A model generated the notes under the pieces. The model was not told the origin of the DNA. It ran no database searches and was given only the letters and a program-made list of their open reading frames with translations. Below, in pieces: positions 20,961 to 33,139 of a DNA stretch of 64,000 nucleotides. A program made the translations under genes and the position numbers. The DNA lies in NCBI GenBank assembly GCA_014529385.2, contig CM043952.1, positions 64,282,870 to 64,346,869 on the forward strand, given 5' to 3'. This stretch comes from Adiantum capillus-veneris. Its lineage: Eukaryota > Streptophyta > Polypodiopsida > Polypodiales > Pteridaceae. How positions within the stretch are numbered: the first letter of the stretch is position 1; the number at the start of each line of letters is the position of its first letter.

Positions 20961-22390
20961 TGGACTATCGTGACACTCAAATAAGATTTGGCCCCTAGTG
21001 TCTGAGTCCTTTGGAACACATACTCTACCTTTGTACAGTAAGTAGCCATTATCGATGGAAAAATTCTTCCATCGCTTAAGCTTTTTCTGAGTAGGGGTGG
21101 AGCTCTGTGTGTTGGAGTTTCTATCTGCGCATGCAGAGACATGTTGATCTGGCTGTTCAGAGACATGTGAGTGTGAGGGATCCCTTTTTAAAACTGCACT
21201 CCACACTTTAGCATATGATCGATCTTGTACACACTTGCCACGTAATGACTCTAAAAATCCACTCTTTATTTTCGTGAAAGCAAGTGAATTAATCTGAGGC
21301 ATCCGACTTAGTGCATCCGTTGCTACATTATATCGGCCCTTGCGATATCGTAGCTTACAATCATAATCTTGAAGGATTTCGGCCCATCTAGCTTTATGGC
21401 CCTTCAAGTCCGTTTGAGTAGTAAACCATTTGATACTCTCATGGTCAAAAACTACTTTAAACTCGGCACCATATAAATAGTGTCACCACTTTCGTAAAGC
21501 ATGAATTATGGCATAGAGATCTCTCTCACAGAATAATTCTGTTGAGCTCTATCTAACTTTTTACTTTCAAAGGCTATAGGTCTTCCCTCCTAGAGAAGTA
21601 CCGCACCAATTGCTTTATCACTAGCATCAGTCTCTACCACAAACGGCTTAAGTGTGTCGACGATTGCTAGGATGGGAGAGGTGGCTATAGCTACCTTGAG
21701 CTGTTCGAAACTCTGTTTTTGGGCTTCTTTCCAAGAAAAGGTCTTACCTTTTGCTTTAAGTTGATCCGTCATAGGAACAACAATTTTGGCATAATCACGG
21801 ATATATTGTCGATAAAAGCCAGCCATGCCTAAAATATTTGAGGCTCCTCAACCGCGTTGGGATGTGGCCATCGAAGAATGGTAGCGACCTTGTCAGTGTC
21901 ATTTTGATGCCAGAATAAGAGATCACATGACTGAGGTAATGTATCTCTGTTTTAAAGAAATCGCACTTGCTTTGCTTAGCATACAGCACATGAGCTCGTA
22001 GCTGTTCAAACACTAATCGTAAGTGTTCTATGTGTTCATCTTCAGTCTTGCTATAAATGAGAATGTCATAAGGAAAACCACAACAAATTTTCAAAGATAG
22101 GGACGTAAGACACTATCCATGAGTGTCATAAATGTAGCTGGAGCATTGGTTAGACCAAAAGGCATAACCAAAAATTCAAAATGCCCGAACCGTGTTCTAA
22201 AGGCAGTTTTGAAGATATCTTGTAGTAGGATACGCACCTGGTGGTATCCTGAACGAAGATCTATCTTTGTATAGTATATTGTCCCGTGGAGTTTATCAAA
22301 CAACTCATCCACTCGAGGTAGAGGATACTAGTTCTTGGTGGTTATCGGATTTAATCCGTGATAATCTACGCACTTGCGCATAGTACCATC
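20901..22390 (-). pseudogene. TY3-B reverse transcriptase and RNase H, broken
   Basis: RT pieces are 22312-22091 ([26 protein letters not shown]) and 22094-21795. The active-site strand there is shifted by a one-base loss and reads FPYDILIYSK. RNase H and linker run 21826-21590 and 21407-20901 (ILQDYDCKLRYRKGRYNVATDALSR). A gap with stops at 21410-21590 covers the middle of RNase H. The copy cannot reverse-transcribe. Confidence 0.87.
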
Positions 22391-22402
22391 TTTCCTTTTT
22401 AC

Positions 22403-23549
22403 CTATAGAATTGGTGATGCCCAAGGCGAAGTGCTAGGTCTAATGAAACCACGAGCGAGGTAGTCAGCCAACTGACTCTCAACCTCCTTGGATTCTTTAG
22501 CACTGATACGATAAGGTGGTTTACTCACCGGTTTAAAGCTTGGCAAGACATCCATCCCATGCTGCACATCACGTGTAGGGGGTAAACCCGGTGGTAAATC
22601 ACTTGAGAACACATCACTATACTCCGTGAGTAAGTGAGTTAGCTTTTGCCGTGCAAAAGGAGAAAGTAACCTAAAGTTATGCTGGGATAGAGAATCTTGT
22701 AATTCCTGTAATGTTTGTTTTACAACAGTTACACGTTGCTCTATAGAATTAAAATTGAGAGCACTTTGCTCGTTATATTTGTTAACACTTTGTTTATCAA
22801 TAGAATTCATTGCACTTTGCATACCATTTCTAGAATTCACCGCACTTTGCTCTTGAGAATCACAAGACTTGGAGACAAGCAGTAACACAAAAAGACTTCA
22901 TCTTTTAAATCTGCTTTCTGCAAAATAGAAAGCTCGTTTGTACATATAAGAGGTAAGATGGTATATTTTTCTCACCAAGCAAAATCACATGTTTACCATT
23001 GGCCATAAAGGATAAGGAATTGTGTTCATAACTAGTGTGCAATGTGTTTCCTAAACCATGCAGCCACTCTCGTCCTAAAACTACATCAACATGGTCCATG
23101 TTCATAAGTTGGAAGTCAAGGGTCATCGTATGATCTTGAACAATAAGCTCAAGCCCTTGAACTACAGTGTCCCATACTTCTTTATCATTCCCAGACATCT
23201 ACTCCACCACATACTTGTGAGAGCAGGGAGTTTGTGTAAGCTTCAATTTCTTGACTAGCTTATAGTTCAAGAAGTTATAAGTTGCACCATCATCCACTAA
23301 AATACGAGCACATTGTCCGTTAATAGTGCCATGCATGCGAATCAAATCATGGGGGCCAAAGGTGGGCTGCCACATTGAAGCAGACACACAACGCTTGTGA
23401 TTTTCTTCCATATAAAGAACCTCTACAATACAATATTTAGGAGATGAATCTAATGTGAGGCGTTGCACCGTGTGCATGGCCTTTTCTTTGCCTTGCAAAA
23501 GAGGACAATCTTTCTTGTTATGTTGGTCCGAAAGACATCTAAAACACAA
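22403..23549 (-). pseudogene. TY3-B protease and RT N-terminus
   Basis: The frame 23549-23199 starts with a zinc knuckle (CFRCLSDQHNKKDC) and includes the protease motif ILVDDGATYNFLN. 23198-22905 continues with VDVVLGREWLHGLG, the second protease signature. 22888-22403 has the RT entry with LPPTRDVQHGMDVLPSFKPV and KPPYRISAKESKEVESQL. The frames are separated by single stops or shifts near 23198 and 22900. Confidence 0.83.
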
Positions 23550-23559
23550 ATTGTGTTTC

Positions 23560-24613
23560 TTTGCACGCTCAAAATCAGCAATGCTGAGAGACCCACATGG
23601 AGTATCTCATGAGTGCTTAGGCTTCTTAGCCTCTCATGGGCGTGGAGAGGTAGATTGTCTCTTATTCCTCTTGGAACGTGTGGGAGATCTACCTCGCCAT
23701 TGACTCTTAGCCATATTGCTCTTAGCAAAAGTATTCTTAAAGTAGGGAACATTTCCTTTCCTCTCTTGGTCATCGTCATATCTTTGGGCATGATTGATGG
23801 CTTCTTCCAAAGTTTTTGGATGTTGGGTCTTGACATGAAGACGATAGTCTTTGTCAAGACCCCTATTAAAACCCCGTACTATTGGAATTTATCTAGGCCT
23901 TCTAGTTTTAATATGATTTTCCGATACTTCAAAAGGTACTGTGTGAGAGAGAGGCTAGACGTGCGGCATGCATCCCATGCTAATCAATTCTTATCTTCTT
24001 CATTGGAGTCCAAAAACTCTTTGGAGAAAGAAGCTTGAAACGCAGCTCAAGACGGAGGAAGAGCATCTACTGGAAATGTCATCCACCACTTAAAGGCCTT
24101 GCCTTTAAGAGATAGACTTGTTTCCACAGCCGTCTTTATATCCGGGGTGTATCTCAATCTATGAATATCACTCCATTTGTGTAAGAACGTATTGACCGCA
24201 TCCTTGTTGCGATCACGCTCTTCCCCCTGAAACTCGGGAATGGTGATATTCTTAAGTAATGCATTGCTACCTTTTGCATCTTCTGCAACACTTGTCTCTT
24301 GGACTCCTTGAGTCGTGCAAGCTTGGTTCCCTTGAACCGTGCCACTTGTGGCTCCTTGAGTCGTCTGTGAGTTCATAAATTTCACAAGTAACTCCATAAG
24401 ATTGGTAACAATTGCATTGAGTGCAGAGAGGTTGCTTTCAAGTACGCTTTGGCGATGTTCCAAAGTCTTGAAAGAAGCCATATCTACAAGCCCATGATCT
24501 CCTAGATCATCATCATCATGCATATCAGTGTTGGCAGCATCCGTGGTGCCCTAATTTTGATCTACGCGCTCAAAATCAAAAGTGTGTCTAGGTGGGATAT
24601 CCTCACTGGCCAT
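23560..24613 (-). pseudogene. TY3-B gag
   Basis: Translation probably started at the ATG at 24613. A stop near 24553 follows, then an open frame 24523-24047 with KNITIPEFQGEERDRNKDAV and KGKAFKWWMTFPVDALPPS, typical of a Ty3 capsid. Further decayed capsid and a basic tail reach the zinc knuckle near 23545. Confidence 0.8.
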
Positions 24614-25340
24614 GGTAAACACACACTAATGTAAAGAGAGAAAAAACGTCAACTTGTACCTTGTGAAATTGAAGTCTTTGTGTTTTGTATGCTCCGCGAT
24701 TTGCGTTGCATGCGAACTTCGCCTTGCGAGAATTGTAGCGCTTCACGTGTCGTTCGTCGTAAGAACACCTTTGTTGTCTTTTCACAAAAGCTCGTTGTTT
24801 TTCTGAAGGCTTTTGCTCACGTTGAAGCTACCTCTTTGAGGAAAAAAAAAATTTTGGAGGAAAACTTGCCTTCCTCTAAGAAGTGAAAAGGAAGGGTGAA
24901 ACTACTTCCTTAAAGTTTGAAGCTTTCCCTTTTCTTTTAGCTTTTCTTTCAACACAAGTATGCTATCTTTCCTTGTTATATGCAACAAGGGTCAATAGCT
25001 TGATGGTAAAGTGGTGGCCTCTTACCCTCATGAGGAGGGTTCAACCCTCCTTCATGCAAGGGTTAAGCGAGCCTTCTTTCGCGTGTAACCAACGGCCAAC
25101 AGGAGCCTCGGTGCCGTCGAGTTGCCGATTGAGTTTGCCTTGGTCATGCGTTGTTGAGGCCGTAGGTGGGGCGTCGGTTGTTTCTCTCTGTCCGCGCGCG
25201 CTTCGCATAGAAAATTGTGTCTGTCTTCTTTTTGCTGCACAACAAAGACGTCGCTATTTGTGGAACGTGGGAGAGAAGCAACGCGTCGCACGCACATGCA
25301 ACCCACTTTTCGCCTCTCCCAAAAATAGCTCTGATACCAG
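24614..25340 (-). mobile_element. TY3-B leader and primer-binding site
   Basis: The primer-binding site TGGTATCAGAGC is perfect in minus orientation (25328-25339). The 700-bp leader shows no supported gene. At 24985-25065 it holds a tRNA-like stretch (see findings). Confidence 0.85.
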
Positions 25341-25451
25341 TGAAAGGACGGTGGTAATGCATGTGCTAGTCTCCACGCAACCGTGCTATCTTATAGCCTA
25401 CCACTAACATACACACTGTCCAGCCGTGTCGATGGCCTAGCTCTCCCTACA
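25341..25451 (-). mobile_element. TY3-B 5' LTR
   Basis: This 111-bp copy of the 19569-19691 LTR starts TGAAAGGACGG and ends CCCTACA. The first 60 bp are almost identical to the partner; the right half has diverged and lost about 12 bp. Confidence 0.83.
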
Positions 25452-25534
25452 AGCATCAAAACATGTTGAGAACTATTAAGGCCTAACCTCTAGCCATCTA
25501 AACCTCACAAACATGAAGTTTAGAGTGGTATAGT

Positions 25535-25790
25535 TGCCAAAAAATTAAGGTCTTTCTCTTAAAAGGGGAAAAGGAGGACATTTGTCCCAATGCTACTATT
25601 TGAGAAATTAAGGTCTTTCTCTTAAGAGGGGAAAAGGAGGACATTTGTCCAAATGCTACAATTACTTAATTAAGGTCTTTCTCTTAAAGGGGGAAAGGAG
25701 GACATTTGTCCAAATGCTACAATTTAAGAAATCAAGGTCTTTCTCTTAAAGGGGGAAAGGAGGGCCCTTGTCCAAATGCTACAATAAACA
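25535..25790 (+). repeat. Minisatellite: four units of about 63 bp
   Basis: Four direct repeats of AAGGTCTTTCTCTTAAA...GGACATTTGTCCAAATGCTAC start near 25547, 25611, 25672 and 25734. The core resembles part of the TY3-A-family LTR at about 868-915, so the array looks like a local expansion of LTR sequence. Confidence 0.85.
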
Positions 25791-26088
25791 TGTGATAAAA
25801 TCACGAGGCCTGTCTTTAAAAAGATGCAACAAAAGTGAAAAAGTTTGACTAGAGTGATCAAGAACTCTAAATAGAAAAATTACTACCATAACCACCATCA
25901 TAAGAGGCAACCTAATCTATAAGCATTGCTGTGGGCAAATGCATGTATATGAATTAATATATGTGTATTGCAGTCTGGCCAGTAGACGCATGAGCTACCA
26001 AAAAAGAGAGAAATGAGAGGTTTCCATGTAGCAGGTACATATCACATTTGACATTCATAAGAATTGGGGCATGCACATGCCTGCATCT

Positions 26089-26164
<76 letters not shown>

Positions 26165-26296
26165 TCTTAGAGATAGAAAGAAAGAGGATGAGCGAGTAGC
26201 ACAATTCACTCATGAAACACACACACACACATACACACACACACACCCCTCATTCTTAAAGAGAAAGAGGATGAGCGAGTAGCACATTTCGAACTC

Positions 26297-26353
<57 letters not shown>

Positions 26354-26804
26354 CATTCTTAGACAGCTTGATCGGCCATGGCCTTATGGACTCATTCTGC
26401 ATCCTTCAAGCAACTAAAAACTTCAAGGAGACATTTGGGGGACATTTGTAAGGGTTGATATGGGAAATTGCACCCATGTCAAAACCATTGGAGGCAACAT
26501 CGCTCTTGTAAGAGATATTGTTTTTCTATACCCCGCAGCCCCATTCGTCTCGCTAAAGAACCCATCAATACTGTCGATGTTCTCCACCTTCTTGCATCAC
26601 ACATCCACAACCCCTATTTCGCCATTTGCACTTGCAACCCTAATGCCACAACAATCCTCTACCATCCATCGATACTGCATGCGACCAGCCTGCCGAGGCC
26701 CGAGAATCTTTGCTTGCTATCCAACTGCCCGTGCTCTGTGTGATTCCATTTTTCGCCCTCATCATGATCCATCATCATCACCACCTTCATCAACAGATCG
26801 AGAG

Positions 26805-26869
<65 letters not shown>

Positions 26870-27079
26870 CTTTGTGTGCCTCAAGATTGAGGATGTTGAG
26901 TTATCAGAGAAAAGAGAGAGAGAGGGAGAGAATCATGGCTTCTACATACTGTGTATTGTATTTTGCTCTATCGGCATCACCAAAAATTCTTCTTTTCTTT
27001 TTCTTTTCGAAATGTGTAACACCTACTCTATACATCTTTAAAAACCCTCATCATCTCAAAAGATGGTCTTTTTAATAAT
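25791..27079. other. Non-coding microsatellite-rich region
   Basis: Microsatellites: (GT)n 26091-26129 joined to (GA)n 26129-26160, (CA)n 26218-26247, (GA)n 26302-26351, and (GA)n 26809-26863. A short duplicated phrase (AGAGGATGAGCGAGTAGCACA) occurs near 26184 and 26267. Long frames over these tracts encode only RE, SL or HT runs and are not genes. Confidence 0.85.
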
Positions 27080-27690
27080 CAATTTTCACACTAAATTCAA
27101 GCCACACACGCACTCCCCCATTGTGTGTTGTGCACACAAGTTATCTCCTTCTCCAAACTTGAAAAGTAGAGAGCCTACACCAGCACCTCTTGGCTATGGA
27201 ATGCAAATCTAACCAAGATTCATGCTTCAAAGCAATGCTTACCATCTTCTTTATCTTTATTTCTATGCTATGCTATGCTCTAGGAGTAATGATATGAGAG
27301 GAAACTACTTCTTTCTTGTATGCTACTTCTTCTTCCTCTTCCCTTCCCTCACTCCCTGCCAGCTCTCTGAGATATTGGGATTGAGGCCGGGGACAAGTTA
27401 ATGTTTTTGCAAGGTAGTTACGGGCATAACTTTGGTGCATGAAGTTTACCATCTGCATTGCATCAACAAGGTCTCAAGGAACACAAAGCATGTATTGTAT
27501 CAAGTCTCTCTTCATGGGAGAATCTATAATACAAAAGCCTTTTGGAGGGGGGACAGACTCCAAGTAAATCCGGTCCTCAAATGTTGTCAATTTCTCTAAC
27601 TTTCTCTCTCTTTTACAAGTATTGTTCATGTCAAGCTAATTAGGTATAACGTTCATTTTGCTACCTTTAATCAAGTTCTCTCCTTATGCT
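27080..27690 (+). mobile_element. Decayed LTR fragment of the TY3-A family
   Basis: Collinear with solo LTR positions about 1045-1690, in the same orientation. Shared phrases include AGAGCCTACACCA and ATCCGGTCCTCAA. With the minisatellite at 25535 it probably represents one old LTR copy disrupted by microsatellite growth. Confidence 0.78.
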
Positions 27691-27785
27691 ATTTAAGAAT
27701 TCTCTTGGAAATGCTCTCTTCACACATGCACTAAGGGGGCTTGCTAAGCCTGCAACAACAGAGAGAGAACTCAAGAGAGACCTCC

Positions 27786-27854
<69 letters not shown>

Positions 27855-28271
27855 AGCGAGCTAGAGGGAAGGTGAAGTAGGCAGAGGGAGTCAACACGCC
27901 CCCCTCCCTCGGCCAAGCAGAGGGTGCTCACGTGAGCCCGACCCTATCTGTGATGGCTGCCGCCCAGGAGTCTTATGAACAGAGCAAGGAATCGTCAGGA
28001 ATATTTGGTGTACCCGAGGGCTAAGAGAGGGAGGGAGGGAGGGAGGAGGGGGGAGGGGCATGCAGTCAGAGGCTGAGGTGGGCGAGGGCGACGAGCTGAC
28101 CTGCAGGACAAAGCCCATGCCGACATGGAGTTTTTTGAGAGGGGGGATATTCGGGGGGAGATCATGAAAGTTATGAATATTTTTAACATTTGTGCTAGTA
28201 TGTAGATCTAGTGATTTTCATTGTGTTTCTAAATCCATGAGAGCAACGTTGCAAAGAAAAAACACAATCCA
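27691..28271. other. Non-coding region with a TC/AC microsatellite
   Basis: (TC)n occupies 27794-27830 and (AC)n 27831-27856. A purine-rich GGGA run lies at 28026-28060. I see no supported gene. Confidence 0.6.
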
Positions 28272-28706
28272 ATGTTAGGCATTTTCAACAATCCTCGCCT
28301 ACATACCTTACAATTGTAAGAATATCTTTTTCCACCTTCCTCTCTTATTTTAAAGCTTGAGTTCATCTGAAATTCCATGTGAATTTAGTGATTTCGTTCT
28401 ATCCTCACAAGTATTGCAGTATCTACACATTCTACTCTCCCCCACCTCCTAATGTTTATGTGCATATCTAGTTATAAAGTATTTGGAAGGATAGAATGTC
28501 TAAAGGTTATACTTTCAGCCTGCTAATCCTTGTATGGAGGGCAGTAGTAGTGGTGGCTGGTCCCACACTGTTGTCATTACATTCACAACTAGGTGTTCAT
28601 TAATTACAACTCTTTTCACTAGAGAAGAGTATTTATGAGCCATTTAACCCAAGCAGAGGGTCAACATTAGTCTTTTAACTAAACTAGGGGACTTGACTTG
28701 CTTCAA
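28272..28706 (+). mobile_element. Possible LTR ending at a primer-binding-like site
   Basis: The segment starts TGTTAGGC and ends GCTTCA. It is followed at 28709 by ATGATATCAGAGTATT, similar to an initiator-Met primer-binding site. No second LTR or retroelement gene follows, so the call is tentative. Confidence 0.35.
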
Positions 28707-29111
28707 TATGATATCAGAGTATTGCTATTAGATTCACTAAGTAGAATCACAATAATATAATAACGTTTTTACTTGGTGAGCCAAAGGTGCTCTTTCCAGT
28801 TTCTGAACGCACAAGGCACCACGTGGCATTAAAAAAAAAGCTCCCGTCAAAATCTCTTTAAAAAAAAACACTGTGCGAGCTGCCATGAAAAGCTCTACGG
28901 CCAGCTGAATCGAATAAAGCTCTAGTCGCCCCTGCTTTTTTCAATTCCGCTGAGAAGTAAAGTGTTGGTTTGCCATAAGGAGTTTGGAGCTTGTTGGTTC
29001 GCCATAGGCAGTTCGGAGCTTGCCGTTCCTGCTTTGCTGAATAGTGCTGACAAGGAGTTCGCAAGTCCGCAGGAGCCACGTCTACAGCATCCAGGTCCTC
29101 AGCAGCAGTGC
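28707..29111. other. Anonymous non-coding stretch
   Basis: The only structure seen is a repeated phrase, GGTTTGCCATA and GGTTCGCCATA, at about 28970-29010. No supported gene. Confidence 0.4.
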
Positions 29112-29131
29112 TTCAGGTTTGCAAGGTCTCC

Positions 29132-29223
<92 letters not shown>

Positions 29224-29253
29224 ATGCGAGCTACAGGTTTGCAAGTTCGCCAT

Positions 29254-29337
<84 letters not shown>

Positions 29338-29342
29338 ATGCC
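29112..29342 (+). repeat. Tandem pair of composite units, each with a long (GA)n
   Basis: Two units share CAGGTTTGCAAG, then a CCATGAGA box, a (GA)n tract (29134-29219 and 29259-29332) and GATTTTATGC. The unique ends show a duplication of about 120 bp followed by independent microsatellite length change. Confidence 0.88.
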
Positions 29343-29764
29343 AACTAAACCGTAAGCATTGCGAAGCAAAAAAGTGAGAAACAATAAACGTTTGATGAAA
29401 GCCTTCTGTGAAAGCTATGTCGATAACAACGACACAAGGAGATCCGCAACACAAGGAGTCGATTCATGCAAAGAGGAGAGCAAGCTAATACTGTTTTCAC
29501 TTGCGTTTTACTGTCGAATAAGAAGCGAGCAGTGCGTGAGCCGCTGCAGACCTTGACGAGTGTGCGGTTTTGCAGTGAAGGACAACCTCACGTAATACGT
29601 AGCAATGGCGATGGATCAACAAAGCGCCTTTTCAGTACCCTCCTCGACTTTCTTCTCTTCAGGATGATCATACCCGATTCTGAGTTCTTGAGAAAGTCCG
29701 AGTGCACGTTGGATAAGCCATGGGATGAGCTCGTGGCATTCTGTGCCACCTAATCATCGATCCA
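29343..29764 (+). other. Anonymous stretch with an unsupported 95-codon frame
   Basis: An open frame at 29466-29753 has no recognised motif and no clear start context. I do not call it a gene. Confidence 0.35.
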
Positions 29765-29809
29765 TATCTGATATCTTTTGTTTCAATAGCACTAGACAAG
29801 CCCTGTGCC

Positions 29810-29871
<62 letters not shown>

Positions 29872-30150
29872 TGCCCGTGTCTGTTACTATTGACTCAATT
29901 CTAGATTATGCCAAATGACCATTGATTGAAATCTGATATCTTCTGTTCCAATAGCACTAGAACAGACCTTTTCCAGTCAGAGAGGATACATAGGATTTTG
30001 CCAGTTAATCATCGATTCAAATCTGACATCTTCTATTTCTGTAGAACTAGATCAAACTGATGCCATGTGCGAGAGAGAGAGAGATTCATGCCCGTGTCTA
30101 TTACTGTTGACTCGATTGCCAAATGACCATTGCATGAAATCTGACATGTT
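29765..30150 (+). repeat. Degenerate direct repeats with embedded (GA)n
   Basis: Phrases such as ATCTGATATCTTTTGTTTCAA, GCACTAGA, TCATGCCCGTGTCT and CCAAATGACCATTG recur two to three times (near 29766, 29930, 30017 and 30120), once with a long (GA)n at 29812-29868. They appear to be old tandem copies. Confidence 0.7.
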
Positions 30151-30786
30151 ACATTTCCTTGCATGCCCTGTATTATGCTAATGCGTATTTTGTGTCCTGC
30201 AGAGAGAATACTCACAACATTGGACATTTGGATTGCAGCACAACCGGTACTCTAGCTGGACTACACTGCAAGGTTCGTTATTTCCATCCAACTCCCCATG
30301 ACTATGCGTTTGCTTGGCGCAACACATAAACGCTACGGGGCAGGGCACGGCTTCCGTTTCTTACAATTTTTGGAGAGACCACAGTCCCAACTCTCCACCA
30401 TACTTTTGTATGGCACTTCTGCATGCTGTGCACTGTTTACTTAATATCTTCAATTTATGGCACTTCACTACAAGATGAAATGTTTAACTATTCACATTCT
30501 TTTTTTGTAGCTCGAGCCAAATATCGGCGTGTAGCTTGGACAATCCGAAAACATTTGTACGACATTTCAGGTCAGTGAAGCACTTCATTTTAAATTGCAG
30601 TCATTGATGCTGTATCGATTTGCTTGTTTTAGAATTTTGTAGCTTGGTTCCTTCAGTTTCCTTTACTTGCATACTGCTTTCATAAGTATACAATCGATGT
30701 CAACCAACATCTATATATATTAATTTTACATACAACTCTTTGACTAGTAAACACATGTAGTATATTGCAATCATAAATCCAAGTTT
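30151..30786 (+). other. Presumed 5' region of HEL-B, with two exon-like segments
   Basis: Short segments 30236-30273 and 30513-30573 are bounded by good acceptor (TTGCAG, TTTGTAG) and donor (GTTCGT, GTCAGT) signals. They may be upstream exons of HEL-B or captured sequence. The Helitron 5' end (usually TC) was not located. Confidence 0.3.
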
Positions 30787-33139
30787 TTGCATCTTCACTT
30801 TTCACCTAAACAATTGATGCCATACTATATTTGTCCTCATTTCTCCCCTCATGAAATAGACAGTCTTGCTGCACTCACTTCAGTATTATTGTTGAGCGCT
30901 TTGGAACACGCAGAAGTCAAATACTCATGGACGACGTGTACTTCTTGTAAAACAACTAATTCCCATCAAAGATATATTGCCATTCATGCACCTGACTACA
31001 TAGAGCGTATTCTCTCTGCTCGACAAATACACACACAACTGCTTAGCATTATAGATGTATCAATCAGTGTGACAAAAACTACACATGCAATAGCACGAGG
31101 ATCACTAGAGCGGAGGTCATTGCTAGATAACCCACTAATATCTTGGTCGAGTGCTGCTAGTCTACACTCTACAAGTCATGAGCTATCCTCCTCAAGCATT
31201 TCAGATGTCCTGGCTTTCAATATCAAGAACAATCCCATATTGCTGAGATATAAGTGCATGGCCGAACGACCACACAAAAGAATAGGGTTGTGCATATTGT
31301 CTGAAGAGGTTCTAGGAGAAATAATCCGTCTTCATTCAGAGGTACAACCCTTCGACTTGATGGAGCAAGCCCAGAATGAAAACAGCTTTTCGATTTTGGA
31401 AACATTGGCTGAGCCATCCAGACGGCACGCATATACTACATACGACACGCATGAGTTTGGTTCCATACAGCTCCGTAACGAAGATATGCTTCTCAATCGT
31501 GTTGCTTCCTTCATGTACAATGGATTGCCAACCTGGATATCAGATTTCAAAGACATCACAATAGAGTCAGCTCTTTTTCCATTCTTCTTTCCTTATGGAC
31601 ATGGCCAGTACAATGGGCAGATTCGATTCAGTGAACTACATTCGAATGAGAATTCACACCCTATTCTCTTTGTATACATTGTACAAGCCATACCTCCTGC
31701 TAATGTACCAACTGAAACATGCAATTTTGATCGCGAACAGTACAACAACCACCATTCTGCAGAGAGATATCGACAAGTACAAAAGAGCACACAAGAATGC
31801 AAATGACGAGGAAGCCATAAGGAACATATTCCGCTTCAATCTCCCAGCGACAATTGCTGGCAGTCCATCTTGGCATAGACGTTCATTAAAGGATTTGATC
31901 ACCATGGTTGATGCATGGGGTTTGCCAAACATATTCATTACTTTCACAGCTGATGAAGTCACCGCCACAAAATGGAATGAGATCCGTACAATCGAGATGA
32001 TAGCTCGGGCATTCAACGTTGAGTTCTCTTGGAAAGATTGTCCAGTTGAATGTGCATTGCTCTTCCACAATCGATTAAAATAGTTCATGAATCGCTATAT
32101 CTTACAAGGAAACCAGATCCTGGGCCGAATTCATCACCACCTTGTACGGTACGAGATCCAAAACAGAGGATCCCTTTATGCCCATGTCATCCTATGGGTG
32201 GATGGGAACGACATCGAGCAAACAGCAACAAAGATTTCTGCTCATATTCCTATTTCACTTGCTGATGAAATACATGCAAGCACACTTCGTGAGCTCGTCC
32301 TTAAGAAACAAATGCATGTATGTCGCGATGCATGTCACGTCCACAGCCACAACGGCAAATGCAAGTACGGATTTCCATACGACATTCAGCCAAATCCTTG
32401 TCCATCTCTAGATTCCCATTCCTTGAAGTGGATGTACTATCGGCCAACTCACGATGATCGGAATGTGGTTCCGTACCATTCAACTGTTCTTCTACTTTGG
32501 GGCGCTCATATGAATATCCAACGTGTCACAAATTCATCTTTGTCGTATTATCTACTCAAGTACACAATGAAGACTGAAGATATTGGACCATTGAACATAT
32601 CTGCAGAAGCAGCCACAAAATTGGGTTTGGAAGGCCTCGACAAGATTAAACTGCAATTGATAGCTGCTGCTCTTTTGACTAAGCCAATTTCTGCCACAGA
32701 AGCTGCGTTGAACTGCTTACAGATTCCAATCATAACAAAAAGCGATGTTGTATTCTACATAGATTCATCGCCTCCAGAACTCAGACAACATATCATGTGC
32801 AAATCACACAATGTTGTGATGCATCCAGTTGACTTGTATTGTGCTAGACCAACCACCCTTGAAACCTTGACATTCTTTGAGTACCACAAAAACCACATTG
32901 TCGAAAAACGTCGGCAAACTGCACAATCTACACCTTTGCTGGACAACTATGGCAATGCCATTAAACATCAGAAAAGATTGGTCAGGTTCACCGAATACCA
33001 TCCAGGACACCACACAGAAGCCTTCTTCTACAACATCTTGCTACGTCATGTATGCTTCCGAAGAGAGACAAAGCTTCTATCAGCTGATAATACCATGGGC
33101 TCTTACTTCGTAGAGTGTCAGACAAGGGATTTGATCTAA
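30787..33139 (+). pseudogene. HEL-B Helitron: N-terminal region and Rep (HUH) domain
   Basis: The first frame (30787-31806) ends in the Helitron N-terminal motif ALFPFFFPYGHGQYNG. A frameshift near 31790 leads to the frame 31595-32083 with FNLPATIAGSPSWH and the Rep entry PNIFITFTADE. After a TAG at 32081 the same frame continues (32087-33139) with the HUH strand, here GSLYAHVILW: the first His of the pair is Tyr. The catalytic tyrosine motif YLLKYTMK is present near 32560. Rep normally nicks the element end and joins DNA by its tyrosines. With the HUH pair damaged and several stops, this copy should be inactive. Confidence 0.88.

Noticed and set aside
25328-25339. GCTCTGATACCA strings (also 51040, 56360 and 57687) looked like tRNA fragments
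   Set aside because: They are minus-strand primer-binding sites next to LTR ends, not tRNA genes.
24883-25407. 174-codon plus-strand frame in the TY3-B leader
   Set aside because: It lies across the primer-binding site and LTR start, with no motif; treated as leader sequence.
19569-25456. Target-site duplication of TY3-B
   Set aside because: Flanks GGTAC and AGCAT do not match, so none is claimed.
29113-29454. Long open frames over GA/CT and GT/CA repeats (RE, SL, HT runs), also at 18619-19099, 26055-26282, 26710-27075 and 27686-27931
   Set aside because: Dinucleotide repeats have no stops in most frames; there is no other coding evidence.
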